Source of the DNA: an uncultured Collinsella sp.
GTDB taxonomy: Bacteria > Actinomycetota > Coriobacteriia > Coriobacteriales > Coriobacteriaceae
Length of the DNA stretch: 8,619 bases
Assembly (NCBI GenBank): GCA_900551625.1
Contig: URWZ01000057.1
Coordinates: 1-8,619 of the forward strand
Reading direction: 5' to 3'
Part shown: piece by piece, positions 1 through 6,959 of the stretch
How the letters are laid out: each line of letters begins with the position of its first letter
How positions within the stretch are numbered: position 1 is the first letter of the stretch
The notes under the pieces: generated by a model
Told to the model about the DNA's origin: nothing
Seen by the model: only the letters and a program-made list of their open reading frames with translations
The model's database searches: none
Translations under genes and position numbers: made by a program

Positions 1-374
1 ACAAACGGCACGTAACGGTTCTTCAAGCCGTCCTTGTCGTCGATGAATTCTTGCGGAATGTCCGGAACTTCACTTATCAGCCCCCGCCTGGCGACCACGA
101 TCGTCTTGAGTAGCTGATAAGGAGTCTGGAAACCCTCGATGTAATCGAACCCGGCGGAGTCGAGATCCTGTCCGATTTTATCGGAGAGTTCCTTGTCTAC
201 GCCGGGACCTGAAACCTCATGCAGGACCAGCACCGTTTCCGCGTCCATAGGTTCGACGATCCCGTGGAAAATCGCTTCCCACGCGTTTCTCTCCCGTCTG
301 TAAAACTTCTGGTCCGGCTCGTCCTCCTCCTGGAAATACATGTTGGTATTCAATGACTTGATTGTGACCGACAT
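1..374 (-). CDS. Partial protein (3' end missing), possible endonuclease/exonuclease/phosphatase-fold enzyme
   Basis: An open frame reads leftward from an ATG at 374-372 to the window edge with no stop, giving 124 complete codons. A purine-rich ribosome binding site (GGAAGGGAAG) lies just upstream of the ATG. The product starts MSVTIKSLNTNMYF, then has VLVLHEVSG around residue 50, LLKTIVVARRG around residue 90 and NRYVPF at the edge. This order recalls the N-terminal half of the EEP superfamily: a first strand ending in an Asn, a catalytic Glu in a 'LQEV'-like strand, then a strand of the 'gvailsr' type. That similarity comes from pattern reading only, and the diagnostic C-terminal Asp/His motifs lie outside the window. 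Codon use is only moderately GC-rich compared with the operon at 2336-6959. It can safely be called a real coding region of uncertain function. Confidence 0.75.
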   Translation of the reverse strand, partial: MSVTIKSLNTNMYFQEEDEPDQKFYRRERNAWEAIFHGIVEPMDAETVLVLHEVSGPGVDKELSDKIGQDLDSAGFDYIEGFQTPYQLLKTIVVARRGLISEVPDIPQEFIDDKDGLKNRYVPF

Positions 375-413
375 ATATACTGCTTCCCTTCCGGCCTAAC
401 CCAGCCAGCCGTC

Positions 414-450
414 CTCTTGTCGGCGGTGCCTTCAGCATCGTCGACAAGAG
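414..450. repeat. Long near-perfect inverted repeat / hairpin upstream of the partial gene
   Basis: The arms CTCTTGTCG (414-422) and CGACAAGAG (442-450) are perfectly complementary. Pairing continues inward to 429/435, interrupted only by G-T pairs at 423/441 and 426/438. Plus-strand RNA could therefore form a stem of about 16 pairs with a 5-nt loop, while minus-strand RNA would have two C-A mismatches. Neither side has a T-run, so it does not look like an intrinsic terminator. It lies 40-76 bp upstream of the minus-strand gene start at 374 and could be an operator, a leader structure or a small-RNA element. Confidence 0.6.
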
Positions 451-550
451 AGCCCATACCGATAGACTCATCATAAAGCCACGGGCGGACAGGAAATATG
501 CTCGATGCCCACGGTGATCGCTATTCTCTGGCGCATGGGAGAGAAGAGGC

Positions 551-877
551 ATGGCCAAGGGCAACCACAGCTTCACCGAGCAGGACATTCACAGCCGATT
601 CGACGCGATCGTTGGCCATACCGTGTCCGACGTCGACATGGCAGTCGCCCTAGCGGCATGGGCGGCATCCCGCAACAAGGGCCGCCATGGATGCCGTCAG
701 ACTGAAAGGCCAAGGGCGTCCAGACCCATCGTTGTCCGAACCGAAACGGGGCGGCACGAGCCCCGTACCGCCCCGACAAATCCAATATTTCACCGTTTCT
801 CGAGGATGCCGGCCGACAGGGTCCGTTCTTGTCAGTCGAGCCCCGGACCCGAGTACCTGCCGGTCTCCGAGTCGTAG
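551..877 (+). CDS. Short hypothetical ORF, possibly the 5' remnant of a decayed gene
   Basis: A good Shine-Dalgarno sequence (GGGAGAG, 537-543) lies 7 nt before an ATG at 551. The first 45 or so codons end mostly in G or C, as expected for a real gene in a GC-rich genome (MAKGNHSFTEQDIHSRF...VGHTVSDVD...RNKGRHG). After roughly base 690 the product becomes Arg/Pro-rich and low in plausibility, and it overlaps the 3' end of the convergent metallophosphatase by 46 bp. I read this as a genuine gene start followed by scrambled or frameshifted sequence. The pattern 'G-T-x5-D ... NKG-x2-G' faintly resembles the N-terminus of MutH/Sau3AI-type nucleases, but this is only a hint. An inverted repeat (CGGCATCC 663-670 / GGATGCCG 689-696) sits where the coding signal fades. 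Confidence 0.3.
   Translation: MAKGNHSFTEQDIHSRFDAIVGHTVSDVDMAVALAAWAASRNKGRHGCRQTERPRASRPIVVRTETGRHEPRTAPTNPIFHRFSRMPADRVRSCQSSPGPEYLPVSES
747..775 (-). terminator. Candidate terminator of the metallophosphatase gene
   Basis: CGGGGCGG (747-754) pairs with CCGCCCCG (768-775). After a C/A mismatch, ACG (756-758) pairs with CGT (764-766) around a 5-nt loop. Read on the minus strand, the stem is followed by GTTTCGGTT, a weak T-rich tail, and it begins 56 nt downstream of the phosphatase stop. The tail is poor, so intrinsic termination is only plausible. Confidence 0.35.
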
Positions 878-1593
878 GCCAGCACCGCGACCTCGCCGTG
901 CTCCATGACGTTGGAGTCGACATAGTAGTGGCTCTCGCCGTCGAACCAGATCCCCCGGTACCCGGCGATACCGCTCACGGTCTCGGTGCTGACGTGGCCC
1001 GCGATGACGTCGAGGTCGAAGTGCTGACCGGCATACATCGGCGGCGTCGCGGTAAACCACTCCGGCGGGGTTCCCACGCGCCATAGGTCCGCGGCCTCCT
1101 CATCGATCCCGGCATGTACAAACACCTGCCCGAAAGGCGACTCCCAGTAGTACGGGAGCCGCCCGACCCATCTGATGATCTCCCCGTGAGCTTTTCTTAT
1201 GCGCCCCACCGTGTAGCGGTACGCCTCCTCGAAGCGCTTCAGGACGAGGAGGTGCCGCACGTGCTCGAACTCATCCGGCTCGAGGAAGGACCTCGCGGTC
1301 GCCAGGTTGCTGTCAGCGAGCTTCCACGCCTGCGCGAAGTCAGGGTTGTCCACATTGGACATGTACTCCAGGAGCTGCTCCTCGTGGTTTCCGCGCAGCG
1401 CGATGACGCGCTCGCCGTAGCGCTCCTGCAGCCCCATGACGGTCCTGAACACCCCGAGCGAGTCGGGGCCCCTGTCCACGTAGTCTCCGAGGAGGACCAG
1501 CCTTGAGTCCTCGGACTCAAGGTCGACGGTCTCCAGGGCCTTCAGAAATGGCTCAAGGCATCCATGGATATCTGACATGCAGTAAATGCGCAT
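832..1593 (-). CDS. Calcineurin-like metallophosphatase (Ser/Thr protein phosphatase 1-like)
   Basis: This 253-aa protein carries the full set of phosphoprotein-phosphatase metal ligands: DIHG (D8, H10), GDYVDRG (36-42, with D37, D40 and R41), GNHE (68-71, N69 and H70), a His in the FVHAG strand (H160) and the AGH motif (H200). The family uses two metal ions, usually Mn or Fe, to hydrolyse phosphomonoesters; bacterial members of the PphA/PrpE type act on phosphoproteins or small phospho-compounds. There is no signal peptide, so it should be cytoplasmic. The start is supported by GAGGAGG seven nt before the ATG (revcomp of 1600-1607). The length is normal for the family. It is a single gene with no operon partner: the neighbours are an uncertain ORF that converges on it and a gene-poor stretch upstream. 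The substrate cannot be told from sequence; dinucleoside tetraphosphatase activity is an alternative, although the GDYVDRG/GNHE pattern fits protein phosphatases well. Confidence 0.93.
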   Translation of the reverse strand: MRIYCMSDIHGCLEPFLKALETVDLESEDSRLVLLGDYVDRGPDSLGVFRTVMGLQERYGERVIALRGNHEEQLLEYMSNVDNPDFAQAWKLADSNLATARSFLEPDEFEHVRHLLVLKRFEEAYRYTVGRIRKAHGEIIRWVGRLPYYWESPFGQVFVHAGIDEEAADLWRVGTPPEWFTATPPMYAGQHFDLDVIAGHVSTETVSGIAGYRGIWFDGESHYYVDSNVMEHGEVAVLAYDSETGRYSGPGLD

Positions 1594-2021
1594 ACTTCTG
1601 CCTCCTCAGGATTAGCGTCTGGTTGCGGGCGCCCGCGCGCCAAAGACAGGGTACTGCTCTGCCTAACGAAGCGCAGCCCCCAGCGTGAGCAATTTCAGTA
1701 TAGACGCTCATCAGGACAGCCGAAGACACCCAGAACGAAGGAGGGTGCCACGAGGCGCTCTCATCTTTCGAAGCGGTACCCCGTCCCAAAACGCATGCCG
1801 TCCGGCACGACCGACAGCCGAGTCTTGCGCCCCGTTCGGGCAGCGCCAGAACACCGTGCCGGAACTCATGCGGCCGATGGCAGGGGAATTCAGCCGCGGC
1901 CATCGAGGAGCCGACCTAGGGACTGCGCCCTCAGACCTCGAAGGATCTCCACCGCCCTTTACATGCCTGGATTGATTTATTGGTTGATTTAATCCGGCTG
2001 AATAAGCCGGACATGGGGCGG

Positions 2022-2027
2022 TTGACA
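2022..2027 (+). promoter_or_regulatory. Possible -35 box of the antitoxin promoter
   Basis: A perfect TTGACA sits about 100 bp upstream of the antitoxin ATG. The expected -10 position (around 2045-2051) reads GCAGAT or CAGATA, a poor match, so the box may not be used as a classic sigma-70 promoter. It is listed because perfect -35 matches are rare in this GC-rich sequence. Confidence 0.3.
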
Positions 2028-2092
2028 TAATGTAAGGTAAAAGAGCAGATACGACCGAACGCCGGTGCGGGGTTCGGGTGATGTGATAGAAA

Positions 2093-2108
2093 GTAATACA
2101 CGTATTAC
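2093..2108. promoter_or_regulatory. Palindromic operator upstream of the antitoxin gene
   Basis: GTAATAC and GTATTAC form perfect 7-bp arms around a 2-bp AC spacer, 20 bp before the ATG at 2129. Ribbon-helix-helix antitoxins of the RelB type repress their own operons by binding short AT-rich palindromes at or near the promoter. The position and symmetry here fit that role. Binding by the product of the gene at 2129 is an inference. Confidence 0.55.
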
Positions 2109-2128
2109 ATCTAACCGGGAGGTGCATC

Positions 2129-2323
2129 ATGGCAACCGCCACCGCAGCCCTGAGAACCCCCGAGGACCTCGTGAACAGGTACGACCGCCTGACGAAGTCG
2201 ACGGGCCGCACGAAAACCTTCTACATGACGGAGGCGCTTGCCGCAGAGATAGGCAGGCTCGAATACGAGTACGGCCTCATGAATTATCCGGGAAGCGTTT
2301 GGTTGCGAGGTATGCCAGTGTGA
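2129..2323 (+). CDS. RelB/DinJ-like ribbon-helix-helix antitoxin, orphan with atypical C-terminus
   Basis: This 64-aa protein begins with a short strand (TAALRTPEDLVNRYDRLT) followed by STGRTKTFYMTEALAAEIG, the turn and helix typical of the RelB/DUF6290-type antitoxins that pair with RelE/ParE-like mRNA interferases. In that family the N-terminal ribbon-helix-helix half dimerises and binds the operator, while the C-terminal helix wraps the toxin. A strong GGGAGG site precedes the ATG. Relatives usually continue after 'LEYEYGL' with a further charged helix of about 20-25 residues. Here the frame ends in NYPGSVWLRGMPV and stops, only 12 bp before the convergent end of the histidine kinase gene. 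No toxin gene follows. I infer a truncated or recombined antitoxin that may still bind DNA but probably lacks a complete toxin-binding tail. Confidence 0.7.
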   Translation: MATATAALRTPEDLVNRYDRLTKSTGRTKTFYMTEALAAEIGRLEYEYGLMNYPGSVWLRGMPV

Positions 2324-2335
2324 GGGCCTGATTCG

Positions 2336-3733
2336 TCAGATCCCGCACAGGGGGACCGCAATGGTGGCCACCGCGCCGCCCGAGGGGCTGTTGGCAAGCG
2401 AGACGGAGCCCCCGTGGGCGCTCGCGGCCTCGGAGGCGGCGTGGAGGCCGAGCCCGTAGTGGCGGCCTCCGTCGCGCGAGGAGCGGGAGGAGTCGTCAGT
2501 GAAGAGGCGCTCGCAGCCGCGTTCGAGGGCGGCGGGAGAGAAGCCCGGTCCGTCGTCGGACACCTCGATGACGAGGTGGCTGCCCTCGACGTCGCAGGAG
2601 ACCGCCACGCGTGAGCGCGCGTGCTCGGCGGCGTTGGCCACGAGGTTCGCGGCGGCTCGCGCCAGGGCGGTTCGGTCGAGCGGGGCCTCGGGCGCGCCCG
2701 CGACGGCGGGGCCCGTGGCCGCGTCGAGCGTCACGCCTCGCGCCCGGGCGATCTGGGCGGCCTCGGCGAGGACCTGCTCGCAGAGCTCGGCCGGCCGCAT
2801 GGGGGCCCTCTCCGCCCCGCCGGACCCGCGCGAGGCCTCGATGAGCAGGCGCACGTAGCCGTCGAGCCTTTCGACGCTGCCGGCTATGTCGCGCGCGGCG
2901 GCCGCGAGGTCGGCGTCTTTCTCGTCTTCCAGCTCCTCCGCCACGAAGTCGGCGTTGGCGCGCAGCACGGTGAGCGGCGTCTTGAGGTCGTGGGCGAGCG
3001 ACGCCACCTGCTCGCGCTGCCCCCGCTCCGCGGCCCACCGGGCCTCGAGCGACTCGGCGAGGGAGGCCCGCATGGCGTCCATCGCGGCGAGGACGTCGTT
3101 CACCTCGCGCACGTTGGTGCTGCCGACCGCGAAGTCGAGCTCCCCCGCGCCGACGCGCTCCGCCGCCTCCGCGAGCGGCGCCATCTTGCGCGAGATCACG
3201 CGGCTCGCGCGGCGCGCCACGAGCGCGAGCGCGAGCGCGCTTCCCGCCGCGGCGCCGACGAGCATGAGGCTCTGCGGGTCGGGAAGCAGGCCGGCGAGGT
3301 CGCGCGAGACCCACTGCGGCAGGTACTCGCTGACGAGTGCGCAGGACCCGCCGCCCTTGAGCGGGAACGCGGCGTAGGTGAGGCCCGAGCCCCCGCCCTC
3401 GATCTCCACTGTGCCCGGATCCGCGGCGAGTGCCGCACGGGCCATTTCCGTCGCGCCCTCGAGCCGCGTGCCCTCGAGGTCTGTCATCAGCACGTATCCG
3501 TCCTTGTTCAGGATGAGGTAGCGGTACGCCGTCGGCACGTCCTGCTGCCCGCAGGCGCCGTCGCGTGCCAGGCCCTCCGCGACCTCGCGCGCATTGGCCG
3601 GCCCCCAGCTTGCCTCGTAGACGAAGCCCGCGTCGATCGCCGCGGAGAGCGCCATGAACGAGGCGAGCCACGCCGTAGCGACCGCCGCGAACGCGTAGGC
3701 GAAGTAGCGCGCGATGACGAAGGAGAGCGGCAT
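2336..3733 (-). CDS. Sensor histidine kinase of the peptide-antibiotic resistance operon
   Basis: A membrane sensor kinase of 465 aa. An N-terminal membrane helix (about 5-32) is followed by an extracytoplasmic domain of about 120 residues with a Cys pair (C61, C131), a second helix (about 156-175), and a HAMP-like linker to about 228. The H-box SLAHDLKTPLTVLRANADF (phospho-acceptor H248), N-box NLVANAAEH (363-371), G1 DDGPGF (393-398) and G2 YGLGLH (426-431) complete the catalytic core. All key residues are present. It should autophosphorylate and pass phosphate to the regulator encoded just upstream. The start chosen is ATG 3733, with GAGG 10 nt upstream and the membrane helix immediately following. 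A GTG at 3772 would add 13 residues and overlap the regulator gene by 13 bp. The context suggests it senses a lantibiotic-like peptide or cell-envelope stress, but the ligand is unknown. It is the last gene of the operon and no terminator is visible after it. Confidence 0.93.
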   Translation of the reverse strand: MPLSFVIARYFAYAFAAVATAWLASFMALSAAIDAGFVYEASWGPANAREVAEGLARDGACGQQDVPTAYRYLILNKDGYVLMTDLEGTRLEGATEMARAALAADPGTVEIEGGGSGLTYAAFPLKGGGSCALVSEYLPQWVSRDLAGLLPDPQSLMLVGAAAGSALALALVARRASRVISRKMAPLAEAAERVGAGELDFAVGSTNVREVNDVLAAMDAMRASLAESLEARWAAERGQREQVASLAHDLKTPLTVLRANADFVAEELEDEKDADLAAAARDIAGSVERLDGYVRLLIEASRGSGGAERAPMRPAELCEQVLAEAAQIARARGVTLDAATGPAVAGAPEAPLDRTALARAAANLVANAAEHARSRVAVSCDVEGSHLVIEVSDDGPGFSPAALERGCERLFTDDSSRSSRDGGRHYGLGLHAASEAASAHGGSVSLANSPSGGAVATIAVPLCGI

Positions 3734-3759
3734 GCCCCCGCGACCTCGCGCCCCGGTCC

Positions 3760-4422
3760 TCAGAGCTGCCACTTGTACCCCATCCCCCAGACGGTCGCGA
3801 TCGGATCGGCGCCGGCCTCGGAGAGTTTCCTCCGGGCGCGGCTGACCTGCATGGATATGGCCGCGTCGTCGGCGTCGCTCTCCCAGCCGAGCACCGCCTC
3901 GCGTATCTGCGCGCGGCTCATGACCTGCCCGGGGTGGCGGGCGAGGTACTCGCAGATGGCGTACTCGGTGGGCGTGAGCGGCACGGCCTCGCCGCCCACG
4001 GCGAGGTCGCGCGCCCCGAGGTCGATCCGCACCTCCCCGAAGGAGAGGGCGTGCGAGCGCGGCCGGCGCTCACGGCGTAGATGGGCCGCGACCTTGGCGC
4101 GCAGCTCCGCGGCCCCGAAGGGCTTGCGGACGTAGTCGTCGGCGCCCAGGCCGTAGCCGGCCACGGCGTCCTCCTCGGCCACGCGCGCGGTCAGGAAGAC
4201 GATGGGCCCGTCGAAGTCCGGGCGGATCTGCCGCACGAGCTCGAAGCCGTCGAGCCCCGGCATCATGACGTCGCAGAGCACGAGGTCGAAGCGCGAGAGG
4301 TCCATCCCCGGGACCGCCGTCGGGTCCGCCTCCCTGACGACCTCATGGCCGTCGCGGCCGAGGACGCGAGCGAGCGCGTCGAGGATCGCCCGCTCATCAT
4401 CCACTGCCAGTATCCTCGACAT
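3760..4422 (-). CDS. OmpR/PhoB-family response regulator
   Basis: This 220-aa protein has a receiver domain (1-115) followed by a winged-helix DNA-binding domain (about 125-220). The receiver has the acidic pair D8/D9, phospho-acceptor D51 in LVLCDVMMPGLDG, T78 and K100 in the DYVRKP motif. The output domain has the expected PLTPTEYAICEYLARHPGQV helix and the C-terminal 'VWGMGYKW' hairpin. AGGAGG seven nt before the ATG supports the start. It is encoded between the small membrane protein and the kinase, so it is the kinase's cognate partner. Its likely target is the promoter of the ABC-transporter operon, where an 11-bp-period direct repeat is present (7053-7068). A separate promoter may lie in the 45-bp gap before this gene. 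Confidence 0.95.
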   Translation of the reverse strand: MSRILAVDDERAILDALARVLGRDGHEVVREADPTAVPGMDLSRFDLVLCDVMMPGLDGFELVRQIRPDFDGPIVFLTARVAEEDAVAGYGLGADDYVRKPFGAAELRAKVAAHLRRERRPRSHALSFGEVRIDLGARDLAVGGEAVPLTPTEYAICEYLARHPGQVMSRAQIREAVLGWESDADDAAISMQVSRARRKLSEAGADPIATVWGMGYKWQL

Positions 4423-4449
4423 GTTAGACCTCCTGAAACTCCCGTCGGC

Positions 4450-4455
4450 ATTGTA
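4450..4455 (-). promoter_or_regulatory. Candidate -10 box for the regulator-kinase genes
   Basis: On the minus strand TACAAT matches 5 of 6 consensus positions and stands out in very GC-rich sequence, 27 bp before the regulator ATG. The -35 position (17-bp spacing) reads TGGATC, a weak match. It would give a leader of about 20 nt containing the AGGAGG site, so regulator and kinase could be expressed independently of the transporter genes. Confidence 0.4.
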
Positions 4456-4467
4456 CTAGCGCCGCGC

Positions 4468-4656
4468 TCAGCGATCCAGAGCCCTGTGCACAGCCGCGGG
4501 CGCGGGCGCCCACATGGCGATCTCAGGGTTGGGCAGCACGCGGTCGGCGATCGAGCGCAGCGCCGACCCCCAGCCGGCGTCGAGCAGGGCATTCCCGCCC
4601 AGGACGAGCGCTGCGGAGAGGAGGGCGAGCACGGCGGCGAGCGGCTTCCTACTCAT
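4468..4656 (-). CDS. Small single-span or secreted protein in the transporter operon
   Basis: A 62-aa protein with basic residues at 3-4 (MSRKP), a hydrophobic stretch at about 5-24, then a polar tail ending in HRALDR. GGAGG lies 4 nt before the ATG, and the start overlaps the end of the preceding permease gene by 8 bp, the spacing typical of translational coupling; this supports a real gene. There is no Cys, so it is not a lipoprotein like the LanI immunity proteins. The helix could be an uncleaved anchor or a signal peptide. I do not recognise a family. Its position between transporter and two-component genes suggests an accessory role, for example as a permease subunit, an anchor for immunity or a modulator of the kinase. 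All of these are inferences. Confidence 0.6.
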   Translation of the reverse strand: MSRKPLAAVLALLSAALVLGGNALLDAGWGSALRSIADRVLPNPEIAMWAPAPAAVHRALDR

Positions 4657-5458
4657 CTGCCCTCCCGTCCTCGAAGCGGCAGAACCAGGCGATAAGGACG
4701 GCGGCGGTTGCCGGGGTGAGCACGAGGCCAGCGAGCGCGGTCGTGAGGAGAGGGCCCGCCGCGCGTGCGGCGTCGATGAAGGCCTCCACCCCGAGCGACC
4801 CCAGGCGCGCGGGCCAGGCGAGCGGCACCCAGCTCAGGGGCGTCGCCAGGGCACCGGTGAGCTCGCCGGTCATGAGGCCGTGCGCAAGTCCGCCCACTGA
4901 GAAGAACGCGAGGAGCACCCCCGCCGCGCCGGCGCCGATGGCGGCGTTGCGGCCGAGGCGCAGGGCCACGCCGAGCCCCAGCGCGTAGAGGGGCAGGCTC
5001 CCCAGCACGATGCCCGCCCAGGCGGCCGCAAGCGGAGCGGGCCCGAGCGGCAGGCGCCCGGCGACGGCGAGCGCGGCCCCGAACACGCCGAGCGCCACGG
5101 CCAGCGCGCCCGCGCCGAGCGCCGCAAGGGCGAGCAGCTTCGCCGCGACGGCGCGCCCGCGCGAGGGGACCGCCGTGAGGTTGGCGAGGCGCCCGGCAGC
5201 GCGCTCCTCGTCCACGGCGAGCCCGCAGACGATGGCGGACATGAGCGGCATGAGGGCGCCGAGGAACTGGGCGTAGGCGTCCGCGCCCAGCGCCGGGTCC
5301 CATCGGGTTACGGAGAAGTACTCGCCGCAGGCAAGACCGGCTGCCAGGCCGCAGACGAGGTGCACCCCTGCGAGCGGGGAGCGCGCCAGGCGCAGGGCCT
5401 CGGAGAGCAGGGCCCGCGGGAGAGTCATGCGCGGCGTCGGGTCGGAGAGTCGTGCCAT
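4649..5458 (-). CDS. LanG/MutG-like lantibiotic immunity ABC transporter permease
   Basis: A 269-aa integral membrane protein with about six helices (roughly 29-48, 62-82, 104-134, 143-163, 173-194 and 236-258). An N-terminal amphipathic segment (ALLSEALRLARSPLAG) precedes the first helix. The DEERAAGRLANL stretch after the second helix and the WVPLAWPARLG stretch before the last helix are typical of MutG/SpaG/NisG permeases, which with LanE and LanF expel lantibiotics from the membrane. The open frame extends upstream through the previous gene in another frame. I chose ATG 5458 because GGAGAGG lies 8 nt before it. An ATG at 5464, sharing one base with the preceding stop, would add two residues. 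It forms a heteromeric exporter with the other permease. Confidence 0.87.
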   Translation of the reverse strand: MARLSDPTPRMTLPRALLSEALRLARSPLAGVHLVCGLAAGLACGEYFSVTRWDPALGADAYAQFLGALMPLMSAIVCGLAVDEERAAGRLANLTAVPSRGRAVAAKLLALAALGAGALAVALGVFGAALAVAGRLPLGPAPLAAAWAGIVLGSLPLYALGLGVALRLGRNAAIGAGAAGVLLAFFSVGGLAHGLMTGELTGALATPLSWVPLAWPARLGSLGVEAFIDAARAAGPLLTTALAGLVLTPATAAVLIAWFCRFEDGRADE

Positions 5459-5463
5459 GGCCA

Positions 5464-6230
5464 TCACCTCTCCTCGGAGCGCGCGAACCAGGCCGCGCCC
5501 GCCGCCGTGAGCGCGGCGAACGCGAGCGCGCAGACCGCAAGGCCCGCCAGCGTGAGCATGCCGTCCGCCGCGAGCGCCCCGCCGAGCGCCATGTCCGCGG
5601 CGAGCGGCTCGCCGCTCGGCAGCACGGGGATGAAGCTCGTGGGGATGACCATGCTCGCCGACGGCGGAAAGAGCTGCGGCAGCGGCACCAGCGACCAGGC
5701 GAACCCACCCACGAGCTGCGCGGCGAGCGGGCAGAAGATGCCCGCGAGCATGCCGAGCCGCGCCGTGAGGAAGAGCCCTGCGGGGATCATCCACGCCGCG
5801 GTCACCGTGTTGGCGAGCGCGCAGAGGAGCATCGTGAGCGTGCCCGCGGCCGTGAGGCCCTGCGAGGAGAACGCCGATCCCGCGAGGTAGATGCCGAAGA
5901 CCACGAGGTTCGAGAGCGCGCAGAGCGCGAGGCACCAGAGCGCCTTGGCCCACCAGGCGCGCCTAAGCGGGAAGCCCAGGCCCAGAAGCCCCCGCATCCG
6001 CGTGCGCGCGTCCGCCCGCGCGACGCACGCCACCACGAGCGAGAGAGACACGGGCAGGAAGAGCGCGTACCAGTAGTTCCACGCGCTGAAGATCTGCACG
6101 CCCCGGTAGGGCATCGCGCCGAGCAGCGGCATCGGCAGCGCCATGAGCACGGCCAGGCGAACCGGTGCCGCGTGGCGCGACTTCAGGGCCTCGGCGCGCA
6201 GGCACGCGAGCAGGCCGCCTTTCTCGCCCG

Positions 6231-6234
<4 letters not shown>
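5464..6234 (-). CDS. LanE/MutE/EpiE-like lantibiotic immunity ABC transporter permease
   Basis: A 256-aa membrane protein with about six helices (roughly 25-42, 53-72, 99-118, 132-153, 161-183 and 224-249). The N-terminal amphipathic stretch LRAEALKSRHAAPVRL and the FIPVLPSGEPLA motif near residue 201 match the MutE/EpiE permease family, whose members typically carry a 'PxLPxGxPL'-like element. The ATG overlaps the stop of the ATPase gene (ATGA), and a GGGGAGGT site lies about 6 nt upstream. Tight overlaps on both sides imply translational coupling and equal subunit amounts. Together with the second permease and the ATPase it should form an exporter that removes membrane-bound antimicrobial peptides. 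Assignment to the E rather than the G subunit rests on gene order and the PSGEPL motif. Confidence 0.87.

Positions 6235-6959
<725 letters not shown>

Larger units (their letters stand above)
1594..2128. other. Gene-poor stretch between metallophosphatase and antitoxin
   Basis: About 535 bp with no coding region I can support. Open frames exist on both strands, for example plus 1685-1975 and minus 1711-2211. They lack convincing ribosome sites, their products are Arg/Ser/Pro-rich, and nothing in them resembles a family. On the minus strand TATACT (near 1700) could be a -10 for the metallophosphatase, but no good -35 accompanies it. Other elements are a 12-bp palindrome GCGGGCGCCCGC (1625-1636), a direct repeat TTGATTTA (1972-1979 and 1984-1991) and a small hairpin CCGGCT/AGCCGG (1994-2010). 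The composition becomes AT-rich after 1960, as expected for the antitoxin promoter region. Confidence 0.55.

Noticed and set aside
1625..1636. 12-bp palindrome GCGGGCGCCCGC
   Set aside because: Low-complexity GC palindromes of this length are expected by chance here, and it has no partner element.
1685..1975. 96-aa plus-strand ORF in the gene-poor region
   Set aside because: No clear ribosome site, composition like random GC-rich translation and no recognisable motif.
1994..2010. Hairpin CCGGCT/AGCCGG as a terminator
   Set aside because: Only six pairs, no T-run on either strand and no gene ending nearby.
1711..2211. 166-aa minus-strand ORF across the gene-poor region
   Set aside because: It runs across the antitoxin start and operator, has no good ribosome site and resembles no family.
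2621..4135. 504-aa plus-strand ORF opposite the kinase and regulator
   Set aside because: It is the antisense shadow of two clearly recognised genes in GC-rich DNA; its product is Arg/Ala/Gly-rich with no motifs.
4649..5953. 434-aa reading of the second permease
   Set aside because: The extra 165 N-terminal residues are an Arg-rich shadow of the first permease gene; a ribosome site and the family N-terminus place the start at 5458.
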